The position numbers were made by a program, and so were the translations under genes. 7,021 nt of DNA, from assembly GCA_003165455.1 (NCBI GenBank), contig PLUJ01000163.1, forward strand, positions 6,782-13,802. Direction: 5' to 3'. This document shows, piece by piece, positions 1-5,486 of this stretch; the first letter of the stretch is position 1; every line of letters starts with the position of its first letter. The notes beneath the pieces were generated by a model. It worked only from the letters and a program-made list of their open reading frames with translations. It searched no databases and was not told the origin of the DNA. The stretch comes from Acidobacteriaceae bacterium (GTDB taxonomy: Bacteria; Acidobacteriota; Terriglobia; Terriglobales; Acidobacteriaceae).

Positions 1-199
1 TCCAACCGGTGTATTGAAGAGCGCGCTGTATAACTTGGCTCTCCGCTTCATTCAGTACTCCTCGCAACGTTGATCCTTCGTTGGTGGGGATGTAGGTGAG
101 CCCGATTGCAGACGCTGATGAAGGCGGTTGCGACTGCTCCCCCACGTGACCTAAATCACGTAAGTTGACGATGGTTTCCGCGCCGAAAATATTAGACAT
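1..199 (-). CDS. Small Fis-type helix-turn-helix protein, N-terminal part (runs off left edge)
   Basis: This open frame begins with ATG at 199 and stays open for 66 codons to the window edge, so the C-terminus is missing. It starts six bases after the nusG stop codon, and an AAGG overlapping that stop serves as ribosome-binding site, so translation is probably coupled to nusG. Residues 1-42 are unremarkable and partly Ser/Pro-rich. Residues 45-66 (LRGVLNEAESQVIQRALQYT, then GW) match the first helix and turn entry of the Fis/NtrC C-terminal DNA-binding domain, where the next residues are usually N(R/K)xxAAxxL. If so, the whole protein would be only about 90-100 residues, without AAA+ or receiver domains. 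I infer a DNA-binding regulator co-expressed with the antiterminator. The HTH call rests on the first helix only, because the recognition helix lies outside the window. Confidence 0.6.
   Translation of the reverse strand, partial: MSNIFGAETIVNLRDLGHVGEQSQPPSSASAIGLTYIPTNEGSTLRGVLNEAESQVIQRALQYTGW
144..161. promoter_or_regulatory. Perfect inverted repeat resembling a CRP/FNR-family site
   Basis: ACGTGA (144-149) and TCACGT (156-161) form a perfect 6-bp inverted repeat around six bases (CCTAAA). The inner part, CGTGA-N6-TCACG, has the same spacing as the classical CRP consensus TGTGA-N6-TCACA and differs only at the outermost base of each half. It lies inside codons 13-19 of the small Fis-like gene. 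A role as operator is inference, and a chance palindrome in coding sequence is possible. Confidence 0.3.
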
Positions 200-205
200 A
201 TTACC

Positions 206-853
206 TTAATGTTTCGAATATGAGGATGACGTACTTGCGTACGCTTGAACACTTGGAGCTCTCTCGCCTTGCGGGGTCGCAGCATCCCGACCGCCGATAC
301 TTTCCACATCGTAATCGTCTAGCTTCACACAGAGCGACCGCTGAATCGGTTCCACCGAAATCACCAGCGTGCGCCCACCCTTCACCGCCACCAGAATCCC
401 CTCCACGCCGCTCAACGCGCCGTTTCGGACTCGCACCCGCTGCCCGACTTGCAGGAACGGATGCTCCTCGACCGCAATCTTGCGGGCCAGGATGGTTCGG
501 ATCGATTCCATTTGCTCATCGGGAATCGATGCCCCTGCCATGCTCGGGCCTACAAACTCCACCACTCCGGTTGTCCGCAGAACCCGAACTCGATCTCCCG
601 ATAAATAAGCCACCCGCACAAAGGCGTATCCCGGAAACAGCGGCATCTCCACTGGAGTTCGCCGATCACTCCACTGCCGCATCGAACTCATCAGCGGCAG
701 AAAAACCTGCACACCCTGCGCATCGAGCTCGCGGACTGCCACTTTTTCATGCCGCGATCGCGTACGGATGGCGTACCACCTTGCGTCGGAATCTGCTGGC
801 GTAACGTTTCCCGGCAAAGATCCAGCAGGTACGAATTGGCTACCCGTATTCAC
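206..853 (-). CDS. Specialised NusG paralogue (UpxY/RfaH/LoaP-like transcription antiterminator)
   Basis: The protein has 215 residues. Residues 26-122 form a NusG N-terminal (NGN) domain: WYAIRTRSRHEK opens it, followed by FLPL (51-54) and PLFPGYAFVRV (71-81), the family's most conserved core. Residues 133-186 form a KOW domain (VGQRVRVRNGALSGVEGILV). Such paralogues bind RNA polymerase at the start of long polysaccharide or secondary-metabolite operons and suppress termination and pausing. They differ from housekeeping NusG, which sits beside secE and rplK. The last ~29 residues are a low-complexity Ser/Ala tail. The start is GTG at 853: an in-frame TGA at 868-866 rules out an earlier start, and GAGAGGG (867-861) gives a seven-base spacing. 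The small Fis-like gene follows after six bases. The regulated operon is probably the one continuing leftwards out of the window, which cannot be seen. I recognise the family with confidence but not the subfamily. Confidence 0.93.
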   Translation of the reverse strand: MNTGSQFVPAGSLPGNVTPADSDARWYAIRTRSRHEKVAVRELDAQGVQVFLPLMSSMRQWSDRRTPVEMPLFPGYAFVRVAYLSGDRVRVLRTTGVVEFVGPSMAGASIPDEQMESIRTILARKIAVEEHPFLQVGQRVRVRNGALSGVEGILVAVKGGRTLVISVEPIQRSLCVKLDDYDVESIGGRDAATPQGERAPSVQAYASTSSSYSKH

Positions 854-866
854 AGCTCCGCCCTCT

Positions 867-885
867 CAGTCACATTGCTTGACTG
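867..885 (-). promoter_or_regulatory. Hairpin abutting the nusG ribosome-binding site
   Basis: CAGTCA (867-872) and TGACTG (880-885) form a perfect 6-bp inverted repeat with a seven-base loop. In the minus-strand transcript the stem ends on the first base of the Shine-Dalgarno GAGAGGG (867-861), 13 bases before the GTG start. It could reduce ribosome access or be a protein-binding site. No functional evidence is visible. Confidence 0.3.
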
Positions 886-913
886 CAAACTAAAGACACC
901 AAAAGCGTCGGCG

Positions 914-937
914 CTGACGATAGTGGCATAGCGTCAG
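914..937. promoter_or_regulatory. CTGACG-N12-CGTCAG inverted repeat upstream of nusG
   Basis: A perfect 6-bp inverted repeat (914-919 and 932-937) encloses twelve bases, in which TA/TA adds two inner pairs after one mismatch. It lies 60-84 bases upstream of the nusG start, a usual place for an operator or a leader hairpin. It has no T-run beside it, so it is not an intrinsic terminator. Confidence 0.3.
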
Positions 938-1142
938 TAAAGCTAAATTGAGAAACTTGCCGACTGCTTCAAATTGGGGGGGGACTACTGAAACCGATTA
1001 GAGTGCCCCGTAGGGCTAAAAACTCGTTGTGTAAAGGTATCGAACATCGCAAATACGTGCAAGAGGTAAAAAGACTAATTTTGATTAGAGACTAAAGACC
1101 CTAGTGAGATTGATTATCCATTAAAATGAATAGCTTATAAGC

Positions 1143-1155
1143 CCTCCAGGGGAGG
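1143..1155 (-). other. Short GC hairpin after the FAD gene, without U-tract
   Basis: CCTCC (1143-1147) and GGAGG (1151-1155) form a 5-bp stem with a three-base loop about 50 bases downstream of the oxidoreductase stop. In the minus-strand transcript it is followed by GCUUAUAAGC rather than a U-run, so it does not meet the criteria for an intrinsic terminator. The FAD gene and nusG may therefore be transcriptionally connected. Confidence 0.25.
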
Positions 1156-1206
1156 ATGAAACAAAAACTGCAAATGGAAGGCGGCCCGCGCTCCACGCTC
1201 ACGCGC

Positions 1207-2409
1207 TCAGAAAGATCCGAGCATCCTCCATTTGGTGTGTAACAAGGAACGGTGAATTCGCCAGCGGAGGGACCGTCCTACCGAAAGGTTTCGGTGGTCT
1301 TGAGCACGCTTCAGGGCTCGTGAATCCAGCGCGAGTTTGCGCGGATGCTTGTAGAACTCGGATAGTTTATCGGCGCTCATGCCGCTCGTCGCTAACCAGG
1401 CCGGAATGCACTCCGAAAGGACGTCCACGTCGGTAAGAACCTTGTCCAGACCCATACCCGTGGCCGGGCAGGCGCTCTGCAGCGCGTCGCCAATCATCAC
1501 AATGCCCGGCTGAGGATCGCAGTCCACCCTGTAGAGATCGACCCGGCCGAAATCCACTTCGCTGATTACGCGATACTCCCCGGTCACCCGGCTCAGCTTG
1601 GGGAGGTAGCGCCGTAGCATTCGCTCCGGCTCACGGATGAACTCTCCGACCCACGGATCTCTCGAGGAACGAAAAACAAAAAGGTTCGCCCGCATAATGG
1701 TGCGAAATTTGAAGAGCGTCAAGTAATCGATTAGCGTCGATGGACTGAAGGCGTAGTAAGTCACCGCGTCGAAGGGAAACTGCTCCGTTCCGGAAGGAGC
1801 TATATCGAATCCGAAACCCAGGGACTGGTCGGTTTTGATCACGCGGCGGCGCATCCCCAGACTGCCTTGAATCGCAGCGGTAACGCCCGAAGCCAACACC
1901 ACCAGACGCGACGTAAGTTCCTTCCCGCCCATAAGCTTAACCCGTTGCGCCTGGCCGTTGTTCACAATACCTTCCACACGCCCCAACCTTTGCTCCACCG
2001 TCGGAGGCATGTGCGTCCGCAGAGCGTTCACCATATCCGGGTATTTAATCCCATATTGTTCGATGGGGCCGCTCTTGAAAATGCGGCCATCAAACGCCCC
2101 ATGCACTTCGTCTACTGTCCCGCAATACGGAAGCAGATACTTCAGTAGACCGAATTTACGCAACAAAAGCACTTGTTCCCGTTCAATCTTCTCGGCTTTG
2201 AAGACCGGTCGGCAGCTTGGGTACGGGTCCAGGAGCAGAACCTTCATACCCTTTTGTCCCAACACGGCTGAAAGGGTAGCGCCGGCCATGCCGGCTCCTA
2301 TGACGATGATGTCTGAGGTTACGTCAGACGACTTGTTCGGCATAACCTTTCCCATCTTCAAGTTGTCTCCGATCCGCCCAAAAGATTGCCGCAGCGTCCC
2401 ATCCAACAT
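1207..2409 (-). CDS. FAD-dependent monooxygenase-like oxidoreductase
   Basis: The protein has 400 residues from the ATG at 2409. Residues 34-61 form a Rossmann fold (IIVIGAGMAGATL) with G38, G40 and G43 as the dinucleotide glycines and D61 as the acidic ribose-binding residue. VVLASG (170-175) matches the second FAD-contact strand. IVMIGDALQSACPATGMGLD (303-322) is the GD motif that closes the FAD site in UbiH/PHBH-type flavoproteins and squalene epoxidases. These enzymes use NAD(P)H and O2 to hydroxylate or epoxidise small molecules, or act as reductases. The substrate cannot be told here, and a role on a lipid or sugar carrier in the locus is only a guess. No signal peptide is seen. The start is uncertain: 2409 lacks a clear ribosome-binding site, whereas ATG at 2355 (residue 19) follows GGAG by eleven bases, and ATG at 2343 (residue 23) also keeps the whole Rossmann fold. 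The C-terminal ~45 residues are very basic. Confidence 0.85.
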   Translation of the reverse strand: MLDGTLRQSFGRIGDNLKMGKVMPNKSSDVTSDIIVIGAGMAGATLSAVLGQKGMKVLLLDPYPSCRPVFKAEKIEREQVLLLRKFGLLKYLLPYCGTVDEVHGAFDGRIFKSGPIEQYGIKYPDMVNALRTHMPPTVEQRLGRVEGIVNNGQAQRVKLMGGKELTSRLVVLASGVTAAIQGSLGMRRRVIKTDQSLGFGFDIAPSGTEQFPFDAVTYYAFSPSTLIDYLTLFKFRTIMRANLFVFRSSRDPWVGEFIREPERMLRRYLPKLSRVTGEYRVISEVDFGRVDLYRVDCDPQPGIVMIGDALQSACPATGMGLDKVLTDVDVLSECIPAWLATSGMSADKLSEFYKHPRKLALDSRALKRAQDHRNLSVGRSLRWRIHRSLLHTKWRMLGSF

Positions 2410-2496
2410 TGAAGCGGAGCCGAGCGGTTAACGACGTGGTAGCCGGGGGCAAGGGGGGAAGCAGGAGATCCAAGAACCACGCTAAGTCTACTCGAG

Positions 2497-2525
2497 ATTA
2501 TGTGGTGTAACCCAACCACTGTCAA
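2497..2525 (-). promoter_or_regulatory. Sigma-70-type promoter for the FAD gene
   Basis: On the minus strand TTGACA (2525-2520, perfect -35) is followed by exactly 17 bases and CATAAT (2502-2497, five of six matches to TATAAT). Transcription would start near 2490, giving a leader of about 80 bases to the ATG at 2409, or about 135 bases to the likelier start at 2355. Orientation and position fit the oxidoreductase gene. This is the best promoter match in the window. Confidence 0.65.
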
Positions 2526-2526
2526 C

Positions 2527-2550
2527 GTCAAATTCCATAGTGTCAAATTC
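2527..2550 (-). repeat. Two 9-bp direct repeats behind the FAD-gene promoter
   Basis: GAATTTGAC occurs twice on the minus strand (2550-2542 and 2535-2527), repeated at 15 bp, and a further TTGAC lies within the -35 box (2525-2521). The array ends one base before the -35 hexamer, at roughly -37 to -60, where class I/II activators bind. An activator or operator role is inference from placement. Confidence 0.4.
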
Positions 2551-2787
2551 GATGGGATCTGGCGTGGCTGGCGCAAAACCGCGGTTTCATCCTTGGCAAT
2601 ACGCAGGGCGAACAGAAGACCTTTAGCAAAGGTAGAACAACTACTCGACCACAGACAAAAGAACTTATAGATAGGTTTCAGCTTTTATGATCAAGGACTA
2701 CACCTACATTTTTGTGCCAGATCGGCACTAACAAAACTTGGAATAACAACGAACCAGTCAGCTCATCTCCGCTCGAACCCGAGTGAA

Positions 2788-2796
2788 TGCTAAAAT
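2788..2796 (+). promoter_or_regulatory. Possible extended -10 promoter for ugd-uxs
   Basis: TGC followed by TAAAAT (2791-2796) is an extended -10 element with one mismatch to TATAAT. The -35 region (TCCGCT at 17 bp) does not match, which extended -10 promoters can tolerate. A start near 2803 would give a leader of about 113 bases before ugd. A CTCG-AACC-CGAG hairpin (2772-2783) lies just upstream. This is a moderate match only. Confidence 0.35.
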
Positions 2797-2915
2797 CGAC
2801 GTTCGTGCGGAAGATTAGAAATTCATAAGCAGTTTTCGGTCGCTTTTTTGACCGCACTCTGGACATCTTTTAGTTCATTATTTGCTCTCTTAACGCTCCG
2901 TTCTTGGAGTTCTGA

Positions 2916-4325
2916 ATGCGAATTGCTGTAGTGGGTTCAGGATACGTAGGATTGGTTGCCGGCGCGTGCTTCGCCGACCTCGGCCATGAAGTTGTCCTGG
3001 TCGATAACGATGTGCGCAAACTGGCCGCGCTCAAAAACGGCGAGGTGCCCATCCACGAGAAATTCCTGCCCGAGTTATTCGACCGCCATCGCGGCCATCG
3101 TCTCACTTTTTCCGATAATCTCCGCGAATCCGTTCGCGCCAGCGTCGCCATCTTCATCGCCGTCGGCACCCCGCCCACCGAGCGCGGCGAAGCCGACCTC
3201 TCTTATGTCGAATCCGTCGCCCGCGAAATCACCGGCGCAGTGGACGATTACAAGGTCATCATCGAAAAAAGCACCGTTCCCGTCTATACCAGCGAGTGGA
3301 TCCGCAAAATCATCCTCCGCAATGGCGCCGATCCCGATTCTTTCGACGTCGCCTCCAACCCGGAATTCCTCCGCGAAGGCACCGCCGTCACCGACTTTCT
3401 TTTTCCCGATCGCATCGTCGTCGGCTGCGACTCCGAACGCGCCGCGGAAGTTCTCCGTGAGATCTACGCGCCCCTTACCAGCGGCACTTACTACCGGCAC
3501 CCAGATGCCATCCCGCAACCCGACCGCACTTCCATCCCCGCGCCCATCATCGTCACCAGCACCAAGAGCGCCGAACTCATCAAGCACGCCTCCAATGCTT
3601 TCCTCGCCATGAAAATTTCCTTCATCAACGCCGTCGCCTCCATGTGCGAATCGGTTGGCGCCGACGTCAACCAGGTCTGCCACGGCATCGGCTCCGATTC
3701 CCGCATCGGTCCACGCTTTTTGAATCCCGGCATCGGCTACGGCGGTTCCTGCTTCCCGAAAGATGTGTTGGCCTTCCGCGCCGTCGCCCGCGAATGCGGT
3801 TATGACTTCCGCCTGCTCGACGAAGTCATGCGCATTAATGAAGATCAGCGCGACCGCTTCGTACGCAAAGTTCGCAGCGCCCTCTGGACCCTCCGCGGCA
3901 AGAGTCTGGGAGTCCTCGGCCTCGCCTTCAAGGGCGGCACCGACGATATTCGCGAATCTCCCGCCATCCTTATTCTGCAATTGCTCTTGCAGGAAGGCTG
4001 CAAGATCACCGCCTACGATCCCGCCGCCATGGAGCGTGCCCAGGAAGTCCTGCACTCCACCGTAAAGTTCGCCAACTCCTCCTACGAAGCCGCCCACGGC
4101 GCCGACGCCCTGCTCATCCTCACTGAGTGGGAAGAGTTCGCCAACCTCGACCTCGCGCGCCTCCGCGACGAACTCAAATATCCCATCGTCATCGATGGCC
4201 GCAACCTGTATGATCCCGAAATGATGGCCGCGAATGGCTTCACCTACTACAGCGTCGGACGCGCCGCCGCTCGCGTCGAAACCCCTCCCGCTGCCGCCAT
4301 GAGAAATTCCGCAAAAAAAGCATGA
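2916..4325 (+). CDS. ugd: UDP-glucose 6-dehydrogenase
   Basis: This 469-residue enzyme oxidises UDP-glucose to UDP-glucuronate with two NAD+ in the cytoplasm. The N-terminal Rossmann domain begins MRIAVVGSGYVGLVAGACFA, with D30 at the end of strand two for NAD ribose. IAVGTPP (81-87), EKSTVP (117-122) and NPEFLREG (148-155) are family signatures. The central helix carries K223 and N227 (LIKHASNAFLAMKISFIN). GGSCFPKD (276-283) holds the catalytic C279, with K282 and D283. GLAFKGGTDDIRESPA (335-350) opens the C-terminal UDP-binding domain. All expected catalytic residues are present. A Pro-rich insertion at about 192-212, before the K223 helix, makes it longer than the usual ~440 residues, and a 15-residue basic/Ala-Pro tail ends it. 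GGAG at 2906-2909, six bases before the ATG, supports the start. The gene overlaps uxs by four bases. The codons are strikingly C-ending, which leaves a long empty frame on the opposite strand. Confidence 0.97.
   Translation: MRIAVVGSGYVGLVAGACFADLGHEVVLVDNDVRKLAALKNGEVPIHEKFLPELFDRHRGHRLTFSDNLRESVRASVAIFIAVGTPPTERGEADLSYVESVAREITGAVDDYKVIIEKSTVPVYTSEWIRKIILRNGADPDSFDVASNPEFLREGTAVTDFLFPDRIVVGCDSERAAEVLREIYAPLTSGTYYRHPDAIPQPDRTSIPAPIIVTSTKSAELIKHASNAFLAMKISFINAVASMCESVGADVNQVCHGIGSDSRIGPRFLNPGIGYGGSCFPKDVLAFRAVARECGYDFRLLDEVMRINEDQRDRFVRKVRSALWTLRGKSLGVLGLAFKGGTDDIRESPAILILQLLLQEGCKITAYDPAAMERAQEVLHSTVKFANSSYEAAHGADALLILTEWEEFANLDLARLRDELKYPIVIDGRNLYDPEMMAANGFTYYSVGRAAARVETPPAAAMRNSAKKA
4313..4319 (+). 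other. A7 slippery tract at the ugd/uxs junction
   Basis: In the ugd frame the last codons read GCA AAA AAA GCA TGA, so A_AAA_AAA forms a canonical -1 slippery heptamer. uxs is in the -1 frame, so one slip of the ribosome, or an RNA polymerase slip giving the same frame, would continue through the uxs ATG into Uxs. A 6-bp ACCGGC-GGA-GCCGGT hairpin follows at 4346-4360, rather far for classical stimulation, and a weak TGACC/GGTCA stem starts at 4323. No functional proof is visible. Confidence 0.35.
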
Positions 4326-5281
4326 CCTCACAACGCGCTCTGGTCACCGGCGGAGCCGGTTTCCTCGGATCCCATCTCTGCGATGCCCTCCTCGCCGAAG
4401 GCTGGCGCGTTGTTGCCATCGACAATCTCTTAACCGGACGCCTCGCAAACCTCGCTCACCTGAAAAACAATCCCGCTTTCGAGTTTCTGGAAAAAGACAT
4501 CTGCCAGCCCTTCGACCCCGGCCCCATCGACTTCGTATTCCACTTCGCCAGCCCCGCCAGCCCCATCGATTACACCATCCACGGCATCCCCACTCTCAAA
4601 GTCGGCAGCCTCGGAACCTTCCACACCCTCGACGTCACCCACAAATACAACGCAAAATTCCTCGTCTCCTCCACCTCCGAGTGCTACGGCGATCCGCTCG
4701 AGCATCCGCAAAAGGAGACCTACTGGGGCAACGTCAACTCCATCGGACCGCGCTCCGTTTACGACGAAGCCAAACGCTTCACCGAAGCCGTCACCATGGC
4801 CTACCATCGCTATCACAAAGTCGATACCCGCATCGTCCGCATCTTTAATACGTACGGCCCTCGCTTACAGCTCAATGACGGACGCGTCATCTCGAACTTC
4901 ATGAAGCAAGCCCTGCGCGGCGAGCCTCTCACCGTCTACGGCACCGGCAGCCAGACCCGCAGCTTCTGCTATGTCGCCGACGAAATCGACGGCTTCCTTC
5001 GCCTCGCTAAATCCGACGAGCACCTCCCCGTCAACATCGGCAACCCCAACGAATTCACCATCCTCGAATGCGCCAGGGAAGTTCTCAAAGTCACCGGATC
5101 AAACAGCGAAATCATCTACCATCCTCTACCGCCCGACGACCCCAAACAGCGCCAGCCCGATATCACCAAGGCCCGCCAACTCCTAGGCTGGGAACCAAAG
5201 ATTCAACTTGCCGAAGGCCTAAAACTCTCGCTGGAGTATTTCAAGAAAGCCGTAGCGGAAGAAGTAACAGCGGCGAAGTAG
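4322..5281 (+). CDS. uxs: UDP-glucuronate decarboxylase (UDP-xylose synthase)
   Basis: This 319-residue extended short-chain dehydrogenase converts UDP-glucuronate to UDP-xylose and CO2 through a 4-keto intermediate with bound NAD+. The Rossmann motif TGGAGFLGSHL lies at 9-19, with D34 binding the NAD ribose. HFASPASPIDY (74-84) and SSTSECYGDP (116-125, with T118 and E120) are the features that separate UXS from 4-epimerases and dTDP-glucose dehydratases. Y147 and K151 (YDEAK) are the catalytic pair. NTYGPRLQLNDGRVISNF (176-193) and YGTGSQTRSFCYVAD (206-220) form the UDP-sugar pocket. The length is normal for bacterial UXS, with no ArnA-type formyltransferase fusion. The ATG overlaps the ugd stop (ATGA) and has no clear ribosome-binding site, so translation probably depends on reinitiation after ugd. 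It uses Ugd's product directly, so the pair is a two-step UDP-xylose pathway. A related 4-reductase or epimerase activity is less likely. Confidence 0.94.
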   Translation: MTSQRALVTGGAGFLGSHLCDALLAEGWRVVAIDNLLTGRLANLAHLKNNPAFEFLEKDICQPFDPGPIDFVFHFASPASPIDYTIHGIPTLKVGSLGTFHTLDVTHKYNAKFLVSSTSECYGDPLEHPQKETYWGNVNSIGPRSVYDEAKRFTEAVTMAYHRYHKVDTRIVRIFNTYGPRLQLNDGRVISNFMKQALRGEPLTVYGTGSQTRSFCYVADEIDGFLRLAKSDEHLPVNIGNPNEFTILECAREVLKVTGSNSEIIYHPLPPDDPKQRQPDITKARQLLGWEPKIQLAEGLKLSLEYFKKAVAEEVTAAK

Positions 5282-5421
5282 CTGGCAGTCAGTCAGCAGG
5301 AACCCGAGGGTGGCCACGCTTTATTGGACGAACGTGAGCCCATCGCGGTTCAGCCATTTCTCCTACCAAAAGTCACTAAGCAGATTGCTTAAATGCGGGA
5401 CGGGGGCTGATGAGATAGGCA

Positions 5422-5455
5422 TACAATGGTGCCGTCTTCGAGTCAAAAACGAAGA
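5422..5455 (+). promoter_or_regulatory. Possible -10 element and hairpin before the membrane-protein gene
   Basis: TACAAT (5422-5427) matches TATAAT at five of six positions but has no recognisable -35 box. Just downstream, TCTTCG (5435-5440) and CGAAGA (5450-5455) form a perfect 6-bp stem with a nine-base A-rich loop, ending 32 bases before the ATG. The rest of the 205-base gap after uxs shows no intrinsic terminator, so read-through from ugd-uxs is equally possible. Confidence 0.25.
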
Positions 5456-5486
5456 TTCAGGTAGAGAGCACGAGGAACATTGGCCG

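Larger units (their letters stand above)
854..1206. other. Non-coding spacer between the FAD gene and nusG
   Basis: This 353-base stretch is clearly richer in A+T than the genes and contains no convincing gene on either strand. It holds the two inverted repeats near nusG, a run of eight G residues (976-983), a short GCCC-CGTA-GGGC hairpin (1005-1016), a GCTTATAAGC palindrome (1133-1142) and a CCTCC-AGG-GGAGG hairpin (1143-1155). I looked for a -35/-10 pair directed at nusG and found none I would defend. nusG may have its own promoter here that departs from the sigma-70 consensus, or it may be read through from the FAD gene. No ops-like GGCGGTAG motif was seen. Confidence 0.6.
2410..2915. other. 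Divergent intergenic region between the FAD gene and ugd
   Basis: These 506 bases separate two head-to-head transcription units and are richer in A+T than the flanking genes. Besides the promoter and direct repeats of the FAD gene and the possible ugd promoter, there is a GTGCC-AGATC-GGCAC hairpin (2714-2728) and a CGGTC/GACCG stem closing on a T-rich loop (2837-2854) in the presumed ugd leader. Open frames of 62-72 codons exist here but lack ribosome-binding sites and recognisable sequence. The stretch 2560-2760 holds nothing else I can name. Confidence 0.6.

Noticed and set aside
220..804. 194-codon plus-strand open frame opposite nusG
   Set aside because: Its composition is Pro/Arg/Ser-rich shadow sequence, and the opposite strand encodes an unmistakable NusG-family protein.
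1133..1142. GCTTATAAGC palindrome
   Set aside because: A 10-bp palindrome in AT-rich spacer is expected by chance, and nothing around it supports a site.
2358..2576. 72-codon minus-strand open frame across the FAD-gene promoter
   Set aside because: It would start upstream of the promoter that serves the FAD gene and overlaps that gene's 5' end in another frame.
2714..2728. GTGCC-AGATC-GGCAC hairpin as an intrinsic terminator
   Set aside because: The stem is only 5 bp and neither strand has a U-run after it. No gene ends nearby.
2678..2866. 62-codon minus-strand open frame in the divergent spacer
   Set aside because: It has no ribosome-binding site and no recognisable motif, and it overlaps the presumed ugd promoter and leader.
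3075..4331. 418-codon open frame antisense to ugd
   Set aside because: It mirrors the C-ending codon bias of ugd, gives a Gly/Asp/Ala-rich sequence with no family features, and ugd is certain on the other strand.
5281..5330. Terminator after uxs
   Set aside because: The short GCTG/CAGC and GTGGCCAC symmetries are weak and lack a T-tract, so termination here cannot be supported.
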